Part shown: positions 29,803 through 38,304 of the stretch, piece by piece
Layout: each line of letters begins with the position of its first letter
Numbering within the stretch: position 1 is the stretch's first letter
Assembly (NCBI GenBank): GCA_028712445.1
Contig: JAQTPY010000003.1
Location: 1-57,175, forward strand
Source: Minisyncoccota bacterium
GTDB lineage: Bacteria; Patescibacteriota; Minisyncoccia; Minisyncoccales; RBG-13-42-11
DNA: 57,175 nt
Reading direction: 5' to 3'
Made by a program: the position numbers and the translations under genes
The notes under the pieces: model-generated
Told to the model about the DNA's origin: nothing
The model's input: only the letters and a program-made list of their open reading frames with translations
Database searches by the model: none

Positions 29803-30465
29803 TTAAAAGTTAGCCAGAAGAGCAGATATTATCCCTACCAAAAATATCCCATCAAAGACCCCGGCTCCTCCTATCGAAACAAATCCCCCGTATTTTCTCA
29901 TCTTTGTCAGGTTGAGGATATCTGCTCCGATAAGGACACCTAAAGTTCCTGAAATAAAAGCGCAGAAGGGAGCGTATTGAGGAGCTAAGATTAAGGCAAA
30001 AATTGCAGAAAAAATGGGAGGAATGAAGGCAGAAAGAACTATCCCTCTCCCGGGAATAATTCGAGCCAAATTATTGGAAATGAGAATCATTAAAATTATT
30101 GAAATTAAAAGGGGAGCCACATCAAATCCGCTTTTAAATATCATGTACAAAAAATAAAGGGAAAGAAAAATAGGAATTAAAGCCCCTCCCATATTAATCG
30201 CCATGCCCTGCAATTCCATTCGCGGCCTTCTCCATAACCCCAAGAAACTCAGCTCCTCTGCGTATACCGTTTCTTTTTTGCCCAAAGGAATATTAATAGC
30301 TGACCCTATGAGAATTGCGAAAAACAGGAAAAAAGTGGCCTGAGAAGAAATCCCCAGCCCCTCAAACCCCAAAGTGATTATATGAAAATACCCCAGAAGA
30401 AAAAGAAGGGGTAAAAAGAGAATAAAAAGTATAAAAATCAAACACCCTGCAGGAAAGAAAAACAT
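29803..30465 (-). CDS. DUF1614-like membrane protein
   Basis: GSAINIPLGKKE, GMAINMGGALIPI, multi-TM. Confidence 0.75.
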   Translation of the reverse strand: MFFFPAGCLIFILFILFLPLLFLLGYFHIITLGFEGLGISSQATFFLFFAILIGSAINIPLGKKETVYAEELSFLGLWRRPRMELQGMAINMGGALIPIFLSLYFLYMIFKSGFDVAPLLISIILMILISNNLARIIPGRGIVLSAFIPPIFSAIFALILAPQYAPFCAFISGTLGVLIGADILNLTKMRKYGGFVSIGGAGVFDGIFLVGIISALLANF

Positions 30466-30512
30466 ACAACTATATTTTTAAATATTTTAAACAGGCCCGT
30501 TCCCCGGCGCCA

Positions 30513-30541
30513 GGATGTGCTAAGCCCGACCCCGCACATCC
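30513..30541 (-). repeat. REP-like palindrome copy 1
   Basis: ggatgtgctaagcccgaccccgcacatcc; reverse complement differs at 2 positions from copy 2. Confidence 0.85.
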
Positions 30542-31272
30542 TATTTCACTGCTTCAACCATTAAACTCTCAAGGGCGATACCCTTGTACTGGCTTTTGCT
30601 TATCTCTTTGTCTTCCTTGAGAATATTTACCTTAAATCCTGCCGCTTTTAATTTATTCAAATAATCGTCTTTTAACAAAGCTCCGGCCACACACCCTGAA
30701 AGCAGATCGTCATTGTTCCTCTGTTCTTCTGAAAGATCTTCCAATAAAACAATGTCTGAAAGATAAATCCTGCCCCCTGTTTTCAAAACCCTGCGGGCTT
30801 CTTTGAATGTTTCGGATTTATCGGGAGTAAGATTCACTACGCAATTTGTGATTATAATATCGATTGAATTATCGGGGATGGGCATCTTTTCTATTTCGCT
30901 CAGCATAAATTCAACATTTTTAGTTCCTAATTTTTCAGCATTTAATTTTGCTCTTTCAATCATTTCCTTTGTCATATCAACCCCTATTACCTTCCCGGTT
31001 GAACCTACTTTTCTTGCCGCCAAAAAACAATCGAATCCAGCGCCGCATCCTAAATCCAAAACAGTATCCCCTTCTTTGATTTTACTGAAAGCGACAGGAT
31101 TTCCGCAGCCCAAACCAAGATTGCCTTCCGTGCCGGATATTTCCTGATCAGAATAACCAATCTCTTTCGCAACCTTCTGGCCACAACCACAGCCGCATCC
31201 GCAATTAGAATCCTTTGCGATGGAGGCATATTTCTTTTTTACTATTTTTTTTATTTCTTCTGAGTTTCTCAT
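30541..31272 (-). CDS. arsM: arsenite methyltransferase
   Basis: CGCGCG N-terminal Cys motif, VLDLGCGAGFDCFLAARKVG, ITNCVVNLTPDK, DLLSGCVAGAL. Confidence 0.9.
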   Translation of the reverse strand: MRNSEEIKKIVKKKYASIAKDSNCGCGCGCGQKVAKEIGYSDQEISGTEGNLGLGCGNPVAFSKIKEGDTVLDLGCGAGFDCFLAARKVGSTGKVIGVDMTKEMIERAKLNAEKLGTKNVEFMLSEIEKMPIPDNSIDIIITNCVVNLTPDKSETFKEARRVLKTGGRIYLSDIVLLEDLSEEQRNNDDLLSGCVAGALLKDDYLNKLKAAGFKVNILKEDKEISKSQYKGIALESLMVEAVK

Positions 31273-31322
31273 ATTAAGTATTTATTAATTTTTGAATTTA
31301 ATGCGCGAAATGAATGGGAAAA

Positions 31323-32396
31323 TTAATCTAGTTTCTTTAGTTCGTCCTTCGCTCTTTTTATGAATTTTCCGAATTGGCGGTCTTTCTCTCTCTTTCCAAG
31401 TTTAGTTAATTCGTAGTATTCTGCCTCCTTCTTTAAATTAATATAATTAGAGTACTTGGCCTTATCCAGTTTGCCGGTCTTTAAGGCAGCCAAAACCTGG
31501 CATCCCGGTTCTTGAATATGAGAACAATCAACATATTTACAGCTTTTAGCTAAAATGATTATCTCCTCAAAAGAGTCGCTTATCCCCTCATCCGTATCAA
31601 CCATGCCCACTTCTCGCATCCCCGGATTATCTATCAAAATACCTCCGTTTTCCAAAAAATACATTTCTCTGGTCGTGGTAGCGTGCTTGCCTCTGTTGGA
31701 AAAAGAGCTTATATCTTTGGTTTTAATAATATCTTTTCCGATCAATTTATTGATTAAAGTAGATTTTCCCACCCCCGAGGAACCAAGAAAACAGTATGTT
31801 TTTCTTTTTTCTATATATTGTTTTAAATTCTTAATTCCTTCGTCGGTCACGGTGCTAGTCGGGATAAAATCAGCGCCCTTAAATCTGCTTTCTATCTGAG
31901 CTCTTTTTGAATCCAGTTCTTCCTCCGAGATCAAATCAATCTTGTTTAATATGATCGCAGGTTTTATGCCTCCGTCTTTGATAATGGAAAAATATCTTTC
32001 GAAGCGATTTAGATTATAATCTCTTCCGACGGCTTCAACAATAAGAGCTATATCGATATTGGCTGCAATAACCTGCACCTCGTTCTTTCCTCCGTGCTTT
32101 CTTTTTATTATTGTCTTTCTTGACAGCACTTTATTGATTATAGCCTGCTCTTTGCTGGGGATTGTTATTGCCACCCAATCTCCCACCGCAGGATAATCCT
32201 CTCTTGAGGAAGCGTTGAATATCTGCTTTCCGGTAATCCTTGCTAAATATTCCCCCTCTGTATTCCTAACCCTATATGCCTCTCTATACTCGGCAACCAC
32301 CCGCGCAACCTGAAAATCGTCTAATCCTAATTTCTTTCTATTAGACTCAAAAAAATCATCATAACCAAAATCTTCAATTTTAATTTTGTTTTCCAT
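31323..32396 (-). CDS. rsgA: ribosome small-subunit-dependent GTPase A
   Basis: Circularly permuted GTPase: LNKIDL, FLGSSGVGKSTLINKL, DNPGMRE, Zn motif CKYVDCSHIQEPGC. Confidence 0.93.
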   Translation of the reverse strand: MENKIKIEDFGYDDFFESNRKKLGLDDFQVARVVAEYREAYRVRNTEGEYLARITGKQIFNASSREDYPAVGDWVAITIPSKEQAIINKVLSRKTIIKRKHGGKNEVQVIAANIDIALIVEAVGRDYNLNRFERYFSIIKDGGIKPAIILNKIDLISEEELDSKRAQIESRFKGADFIPTSTVTDEGIKNLKQYIEKRKTYCFLGSSGVGKSTLINKLIGKDIIKTKDISSFSNRGKHATTTREMYFLENGGILIDNPGMREVGMVDTDEGISDSFEEIIILAKSCKYVDCSHIQEPGCQVLAALKTGKLDKAKYSNYINLKKEAEYYELTKLGKREKDRQFGKFIKRAKDELKKLD

Positions 32397-32466
32397 TAAC
32401 TTATAATCTCAAATTTTAAGCTATTTTTCCATAGACAAAATAAAAAACATCCCCCCGCGGGATATT

Positions 32467-32507
32467 AATTAGGGATGTGCGGGGTCGGACCTAGCACATC
32501 CCTAATT
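32467..32507 (+). repeat. REP-like palindrome copy 2
   Basis: aattagggatgtgc / gcacatccctaatt 14-bp arms around ggggtcggaccta; overlaps the secA stop codon. Confidence 0.9.
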
Positions 32508-34937
32508 CCCACGACACTTCTTAAACTTCTTTCCTGACCCGCAGGGACAGGGGTCATTTCTTCCCACTTTCGGAGCAGATTGAAAAACTTGCTGAGGTCT
32601 AGATTCCGCAGAAGGTTGTTCCTGCATTTTTACTTTAAGGATTGTGCCTGCTATGCCCAATTCAACCTGTTTCAATAAATCCTGGAACATCTTGTGTCCC
32701 TCAGACTTGTATTCAATCAAAGGGTCCTTCTGGCCATAAGCTCTTAATTTAACAGAATCTCTGAGATAAGACATGTTTTCCAAATGGTCAAGCCAGTGCA
32801 TATCCATAATCCTCAAAACAACTATCCTTTCCACCTGTCTCATTCTTTCCTCCCCGATTTCCTTTTCTTTATTCAAATAATCCTCCTCTTTCAGCCCTGA
32901 ATTATTTACTGATTCCAAAATGTAATCTCTGAGCTCTTGAGGATTCTTTTCTATAATTTCTTTTCTCTTTTTATAGAAAACTTCTCTGTGCTTATTCATG
33001 ACATCGTCGTAGTCGAGCACATGCTTTCTAACATCAAAATTGAATCCTTCTATTTTCCCCTGGGCAGATTCAATGGCTCCTGAAATAAGTTTTGCCTCAA
33101 TGGGCTGATCCTCAGGAAGCTTCAACATATTCATTAATGACTTTAATCTGTCTGAACCGAAAATTCTTAACAAATCATCCTCTAAAGAAAGATAAAACTG
33201 GGACGAACCGGGATCCCCCTGCCTGCCTGACCTTCCTCTTAGCTGATTATCTATTCTTCTTGCTTCATGCCTCTCTGTACCGATGACGTGTAGACCTCCT
33301 AATTGCCTCACCCTGGTCGCCATTTCCTCATCTTGGGGATTGCCGCCAAGAATAATATCAACACCTCTGCCGGCCATATTGGTGGCTATCGTCACCTGAC
33401 CCAGTTTGCCTGCCTGAGCTATGATCTCACCTTCCTGTTCATGATGCTTGGCGTTCAATATCTGATGCGGGACCCCTTCTCTGTCTAAAATCTTTCCCAA
33501 ATACTCATTTTTTTCAATCGATGTCGTCCCGACCAGAATCGGCTGGCCCTTGGCGTGTCTGCCAGCTATTTCCCGAGCCAGAGCCTTGAACTTCCCTTCT
33601 TCTGTTTTATAGACAACATCTGCTAAATCTTCTCTGATCATCGGCTTGTTGGTTGGAACAGCAACCACTTCCAAACCGTACACCTTATCGAATTCCTCAG
33701 CTGAAGTGGAAGCGGTTCCTGTCATTCCTGCCAGCTTTTTATACATCCTGAAATAGTTCTGGAAAGTGATTGAAGCCAATGTTAATGATTCCGGTTTCAC
33801 CTGAACCCCTTCTTTGGCTTCAATGGCCTGGTGAAGCCCGCCAGACCATCTTCTGCCTGGCATCATTCTTCCGGTAAATTCATCTACAATGATTACCTCT
33901 CCGTTTTTGACCACGTAATCTCTGTCTTTTTTAAAAAGAGTTTCAGCTCTCAAGGATTGTTCCAAATAATGAAGAAATTTGACCCCTCTTTCCTCATAGA
34001 TATTGCCGACCCCCAGAATCTTCTCAATTTTATTTATCCCTTCTTCAGTAAGAGTGGCTGCTTTCATTTTTTCATCTATCTGATAATCTTTTTCAGCAGA
34101 AAGCTGGGGAGTGATTTTTGCGAATTCCCGGTAATATTCGGAACTCTCCATATCGGGAGCTGAAATAATAAGAGGTGTTCTGGCTTCATCAATCAAAATT
34201 GAGTCTATCTCATCAACTACAGCATAGTTGAATCCTCTTTGAACCTGCTGAGACAGATCGTAGACCATATTGTCCTTCAAATAATCAAAACCAAATTCAT
34301 TGTTTGTTCCATAAGTAATGTCTGCCATGTAAGCTTCTTTTCTGGCTACGGGTTTTAAATAACTTTCAATAATCTTGAAACCTCCCACCTCATCTCTGGC
34401 CTTGTCTTTTTCCTCAAGATTTTCCTTAGATGCTTTAAAATCAGGATCGTAAATAAAAGATTCGTCATGGACTATGCAGCCCACTGATAATCCCAAAGCA
34501 TGGAAAATCTGGCCCATCCAAACAGCATCTCTTTTTGCTAAATAATCATTAACTGTGACAGTATGAGCTCCCTTGCCCTCCAAAGCATTCAAAAACAAAG
34601 GCAGAGTTGCAGCCAAAGTCTTTCCTTCACCCGTCTTCATTTCCGCAATCTTTCCCTGATGCAAAACGATTCCTCCGATAATCTGGGAATCAAAATGCCT
34701 TTGGTTTAAACTTCTTCTTGAAGTTTCCCTTACCAAAGCAAAAGCTTCCGGAAGCGCATTGTCCAGATTTTCTCCGTTCTTGATCTTTTCTTTCAAATCC
34801 GTTGCTTTCTTTTTTAAATCCCCTTGTGATAATTTTTTGAGATTTTCTTCAAGAGAATTTATCTTGTCTACAACGGGTTGTAATCCGCTTACGTATTTTT
34901 GATTGGCGTCTCCAAATATTTTTCCTATTATCGACAT
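32502..34937 (-). CDS. secA: preprotein translocase subunit SecA
   Basis: [42 protein letters not shown]-terminal [15 protein letters not shown]. Confidence 0.98.
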   Translation of the reverse strand: MSIIGKIFGDANQKYVSGLQPVVDKINSLEENLKKLSQGDLKKKATDLKEKIKNGENLDNALPEAFALVRETSRRSLNQRHFDSQIIGGIVLHQGKIAEMKTGEGKTLAATLPLFLNALEGKGAHTVTVNDYLAKRDAVWMGQIFHALGLSVGCIVHDESFIYDPDFKASKENLEEKDKARDEVGGFKIIESYLKPVARKEAYMADITYGTNNEFGFDYLKDNMVYDLSQQVQRGFNYAVVDEIDSILIDEARTPLIISAPDMESSEYYREFAKITPQLSAEKDYQIDEKMKAATLTEEGINKIEKILGVGNIYEERGVKFLHYLEQSLRAETLFKKDRDYVVKNGEVIIVDEFTGRMMPGRRWSGGLHQAIEAKEGVQVKPESLTLASITFQNYFRMYKKLAGMTGTASTSAEEFDKVYGLEVVAVPTNKPMIREDLADVVYKTEEGKFKALAREIAGRHAKGQPILVGTTSIEKNEYLGKILDREGVPHQILNAKHHEQEGEIIAQAGKLGQVTIATNMAGRGVDIILGGNPQDEEMATRVRQLGGLHVIGTERHEARRIDNQLRGRSGRQGDPGSSQFYLSLEDDLLRIFGSDRLKSLMNMLKLPEDQPIEAKLISGAIESAQGKIEGFNFDVRKHVLDYDDVMNKHREVFYKKRKEIIEKNPQELRDYILESVNNSGLKEEDYLNKEKEIGEERMRQVERIVVLRIMDMHWLDHLENMSYLRDSVKLRAYGQKDPLIEYKSEGHKMFQDLLKQVELGIAGTILKVKMQEQPSAESRPQQVFQSAPKVGRNDPCPCGSGKKFKKCRGN

Positions 34938-34984
34938 AAGGAAATTTTACTCTTTTTTCGAGCAAAAATCAACGTAAAACAAAA

Positions 34985-35009
34985 CCGCTCCACCTAAATG
35001 GAACGGTCT
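34985..35009 (-). terminator. intrinsic terminator after lysine-rich micro-ORF
   Basis: minus strand accgttcca-tttagg-tggagcggt followed by tttgtttt. Confidence 0.55.
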
Positions 35010-35022
35010 TGGCAAAAGAAGA

Positions 35023-35061
35023 CTATTTCTTCTTCTTTTTTGCAGCTTTTTTCTTTGCCAT
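35023..35061 (-). CDS. lysine-rich micro-ORF (12 aa)
   Basis: MAKKKAAKKKKK-TAG, located 3' of a palindrome and 5' of a terminator. Confidence 0.35.
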   Translation of the reverse strand: MAKKKAAKKKKK

Positions 35062-35219
35062 ATAAATCGATTTTTTAGTTAAGCAAATAGTCGACTAACT
35101 ATTTGTCCGAATCAAAATAAAAATATTTTATTATTAATCAATCTATTAATTCATTTTCACAGAATCATATCAATGAGTCAAGTGTGGAAAACTCCTAAAT
35201 TTCTGAAAAAGAAATTTCT

Positions 35220-36080
35220 TTATTCCAAATATTCAATTTCCTCTTTCAAATTAATTTTAAATTTTGCTTTAACCTCTTTTTTAATCAAATTTATCAATTT
35301 TTTAACGTCGCTGCTTTTTGCAGAACCAATATTGATAATAAAATTCGCGTGCTTCTCGGAAATTTTAGCTCCGCCCATTATTCTTCCCTTCAGATTGCAC
35401 TTCTCAATCAATTCCGCTGCCGAAAAATCGGGTGGATTAAGAAAAATTGATCCTGCAGAAGGAAATTCCAAGGGCTGCCTGCTTTTTCTTGTTTCCAAAT
35501 TTTTATTTATCTTGTTCTGTATTTTAATCTTATTTCCTTTTTTTAGATTCAGCGTTGCAGAAAGAATAATTAAATTTTTATTTTCTTTAAAAACGCTTTC
35601 CCTGTATTTAAAACGGCATTCTTTGCTGTTTAAATTCTCTATCTTTTTTAATTTCACATTTAAAACCTTTGCTTCTTTGATGGCGTTTCCAATTGATTCA
35701 TTAAATGCTCCTGAATTTCCGCGTATAGCCCCGCCGACGGTCCCCGGAATTCCCGCTGCCCATTCCAAACCAGTTAAATTATTTTTAAGAGCCAGATTGA
35801 CCAGCTTTCCGAGAAGCACGCCTGCATCTGTTATTATCGTTGAATTTTGAATTTTGAATTTTGAATTTTGAATTTTTATAATCAATCCCTTGAATCCTTC
35901 GTCTGAAACTAAAACATTGCTTCCTAATCCAAGAATGAAGAATGGAATTTTTTTTCTTTCAGAAAATTTCAAAGATTCAATTAAATCGTCCTCGTCCTTA
36001 ACAGCAGAAAAATACCTGGCCTTTCCGCCTATTCTGAAAGTCGTATAATTTTTTAGCGAAACATTTCTTTTTATCTCCAC
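35220..36080 (-). CDS. murB: UDP-N-acetylenolpyruvoylglucosamine reductase
   Basis: NYTTFRIGGKARYF, LGLGSNVLVSDEGFKGLII, GIPGTVGGAIRGNSGAF, FPSAGSIFLNP. Confidence 0.95.
   Translation of the reverse strand: MEIKRNVSLKNYTTFRIGGKARYFSAVKDEDDLIESLKFSERKKIPFFILGLGSNVLVSDEGFKGLIIKIQNSKFKIQNSTIITDAGVLLGKLVNLALKNNLTGLEWAAGIPGTVGGAIRGNSGAFNESIGNAIKEAKVLNVKLKKIENLNSKECRFKYRESVFKENKNLIILSATLNLKKGNKIKIQNKINKNLETRKSRQPLEFPSAGSIFLNPPDFSAAELIEKCNLKGRIMGGAKISEKHANFIINIGSAKSSDVKKLINLIKKEVKAKFKINLKEEIEYLE
35842..35876. repeat. heptanucleotide tandem repeat (gaatttt)x5 inside murB
   Basis: Five perfect consecutive copies read directly. Confidence 0.95.
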
Positions 36081-37039
36081 ACGTTAAATAACTTTTTAAA
36101 CCCTGCTGTATTTAAAAAATAATTTTGTTTATTATTTTTAAGACTTTTTTTAATGCTATTTAATTGATTTCTTACTTTGCATTCATTTAGATTATCTTTT
36201 GTAAACAAATTAAAATAAATTCCGTCTAGAAAAGAGACATAATGAATTTCTTGGTTCCTCTCGCTGAAGCTAATGAATGAAATTATTTCGTTTATTTGCT
36301 TATCCTGCCCTCCACCACATTCTTTCATATGTTTATGTTCAACAATAAAAATATTCTTCCCATCTTTAATTAGAAAATCGGGCATTTTTTTCTCCTTGCT
36401 CCTACTCCATAAAAATTTTAATTTGTAGTAAATAATTAAATCTTTAAAAAGTCTTTTCCCTTTTTTATCAGTTTCTATATATTTTTTATTTCCCACAGAG
36501 GTAAATTGTTTTACAGTATCTGAGTCAGCGTTAACAAAGCCAGCTGAATTTAAAATTTTAGAAATTTTATAAGCACCAAGGTTCCCATTTTCTTTATGTG
36601 CTTTGGCGTCCTTCCCAACTTGTAATGTTGTTGGACTGTAATTGTAGACAGAATATAGATTGTGCCTTAATTCAATATATTTTTCTACAATATTTTTGAT
36701 GATCTTCAGTTGATCAGCTTTTTCCATCTTCTCGAAAAGACTGTAAGAAATATCTACGACCGGCCAGAAGGAGACAAATTCGGAATAGTTAATATCTTTG
36801 CCCTTAACAATCTCTATAATGGTTTCTATCGCTTTTTTCGCGGTGACCTGGTTTTTGTTCTTTTTTGCAAAATTATAAGCTGAGATGCTTTCGAGCAAAT
36901 TAAAATTTCTTTTCATTAAAGTGGTGGGGTCGTTCGGATTCTGAGAAATAATTAAATTACCCTTCTTCAAATAAAAATCATCAATAATCGGTTCTGGATT
37001 ATTGAGTGAAAATTTAAATAATTCTTCGTTATTAACCAT
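36071..37039 (-). CDS. putative type II restriction endonuclease (PD-(D/E)XK)
   Basis: MPDFLIKDGKNIFIVEHKH fits PD...ExK; paired 3' of a DNA methyltransferase gene. Confidence 0.65.
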   Translation of the reverse strand: MVNNEELFKFSLNNPEPIIDDFYLKKGNLIISQNPNDPTTLMKRNFNLLESISAYNFAKKNKNQVTAKKAIETIIEIVKGKDINYSEFVSFWPVVDISYSLFEKMEKADQLKIIKNIVEKYIELRHNLYSVYNYSPTTLQVGKDAKAHKENGNLGAYKISKILNSAGFVNADSDTVKQFTSVGNKKYIETDKKGKRLFKDLIIYYKLKFLWSRSKEKKMPDFLIKDGKNIFIVEHKHMKECGGGQDKQINEIISFISFSERNQEIHYVSFLDGIYFNLFTKDNLNECKVRNQLNSIKKSLKNNKQNYFLNTAGFKKLFNVWR

Positions 37040-37048
37040 TTTCTTTGA

Positions 37049-38053
37049 TTAAAGTAATCTCAATTTTATATTAGGATATACAGATTCATAGGCATCCTCC
37101 AAAATAGCCCTCGCAGTCAAGTAATCAAGCCTCCTTCGTCTTTCTCCGTTTTTTTTATTCCCTTTAAAAGGAGATAAAAGGATATCCTCGGTTCTTCTTC
37201 TAAAATCAATTAAAAGATTGTTACTATGATCGATAATCTTATCTATGATTTCATTGTTGGCATTCAACTCTATCACTGTAATTAATCTAGAACTATTTCT
37301 AATATTGCTCAAATTATAATCCATTTGTTCCGGTCTCATGAATGCAATCTGTCTTTCGGGATTAGTTGTATCTACAGCTCTTAACGCTATCTGGCCCTTA
37401 GGTGAATTAAATTTTATATAAATATTTTTATGCGGTACCCTCCGTAATTTTTCAAAATATTCTAAGTCGCCAATAAACTTATCATTTTTATAGATTTTAA
37501 CTTGATTATAAGGTTTATTTTTATTATCGAAGCAAATCACGCAAATTGGATTTTCCGTATCATTGAATAACTGATCTTCAATTATTGTAATACTGACTAG
37601 ACGGCTCTTAGAAAATTTAGAATTTATAAAAGTTTCGGGGATTATCATTATGCCATAATCGTTTATAAGACATCTTTCAATCGCTAATTGATAAATGTCA
37701 TCGTATTTGCAAATATCAAAATATTTTCTAACACTTTCATAGACCCCTTTTCTGCTAGCACTATATTTTGTTAAGTAAGGAGGATTAGTAATAATGATTG
37801 AATTATCAATTTTAGGAATAAACAAAAGACTGTCATTATTAGTCCAATTCAAATTACTATCCAAATCGAATCCTTTAGTCTTTTTAAAACCGATTGTTTT
37901 TGCAACTCTTAACAAATCCCCATTTCCAGCAAATGGATCAAAGGCGATAGTGGCAGGGGTTGATTTTATAAATTCCAAGATATGATTTTTCAGCCAAAAA
38001 TCATTTGTGGTGAAAAATTGCCCGAGTGTTTGTTTTTTATGTATCGCATCCAT
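37049..38053 (-). CDS. N6-adenine DNA methyltransferase
   Basis: TLGQFFTTNDF, FDPFAGNGDLLRVA, IIITNPPYLTKYSASRKG. Confidence 0.88.
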   Translation of the reverse strand: MDAIHKKQTLGQFFTTNDFWLKNHILEFIKSTPATIAFDPFAGNGDLLRVAKTIGFKKTKGFDLDSNLNWTNNDSLLFIPKIDNSIIITNPPYLTKYSASRKGVYESVRKYFDICKYDDIYQLAIERCLINDYGIMIIPETFINSKFSKSRLVSITIIEDQLFNDTENPICVICFDNKNKPYNQVKIYKNDKFIGDLEYFEKLRRVPHKNIYIKFNSPKGQIALRAVDTTNPERQIAFMRPEQMDYNLSNIRNSSRLITVIELNANNEIIDKIIDHSNNLLIDFRRRTEDILLSPFKGNKKNGERRRRLDYLTARAILEDAYESVYPNIKLRLL

Positions 38054-38112
38054 ATCTCTTATTATTATATTCTATCAAAAATTCCTATTTTAGTAAGCAT
38101 TAAAATATCTTA

Positions 38113-38140
38113 TTGTACTATAACAATTTTCTGCTAAAAT
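38113..38140 (+). promoter_or_regulatory. promoter of candidate sRNA
   Basis: TTGTAC, 16 nt spacer, TAAAAT preceded by TGC (extended -10). Confidence 0.55.
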
Positions 38141-38146
38141 GTAATT

Positions 38147-38204
38147 GACCGAGAGGCTGCCACTCACTATTTGACTTAGAGGAGTTCACGCTCTCGGTCT
38201 TTTT
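38147..38204 (+). ncRNA. candidate 58-nt small RNA
   Basis: gaccgagag (38147-38155) pairs with ctctcggtc (38191-38199), then a T5 tract; 7 nt after a promoter-like -10. Confidence 0.5.
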
Positions 38205-38221
38205 ATTTATCCAAAAACAAA

Positions 38222-38245
38222 CAGACCCCGCTCGAGAGGGGTCTG
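38222..38245 (-). terminator. intrinsic terminator of the carbamoyltransferase gene
   Basis: cagacccc...ggggtctg with T-rich tail on the minus strand. Confidence 0.6.
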
Positions 38246-38304
38246 CGACTTAGCGGAGTGTTTTACACTCACTGCCAATATATTAACAAATTTTATTGAA
38301 AACG

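Noticed and set aside
36773-36950. REase-like gene as decayed remnant
   Set aside because: The ORF is full length, tightly packed with the MTase and keeps PD...ExK, so no evidence of decay.
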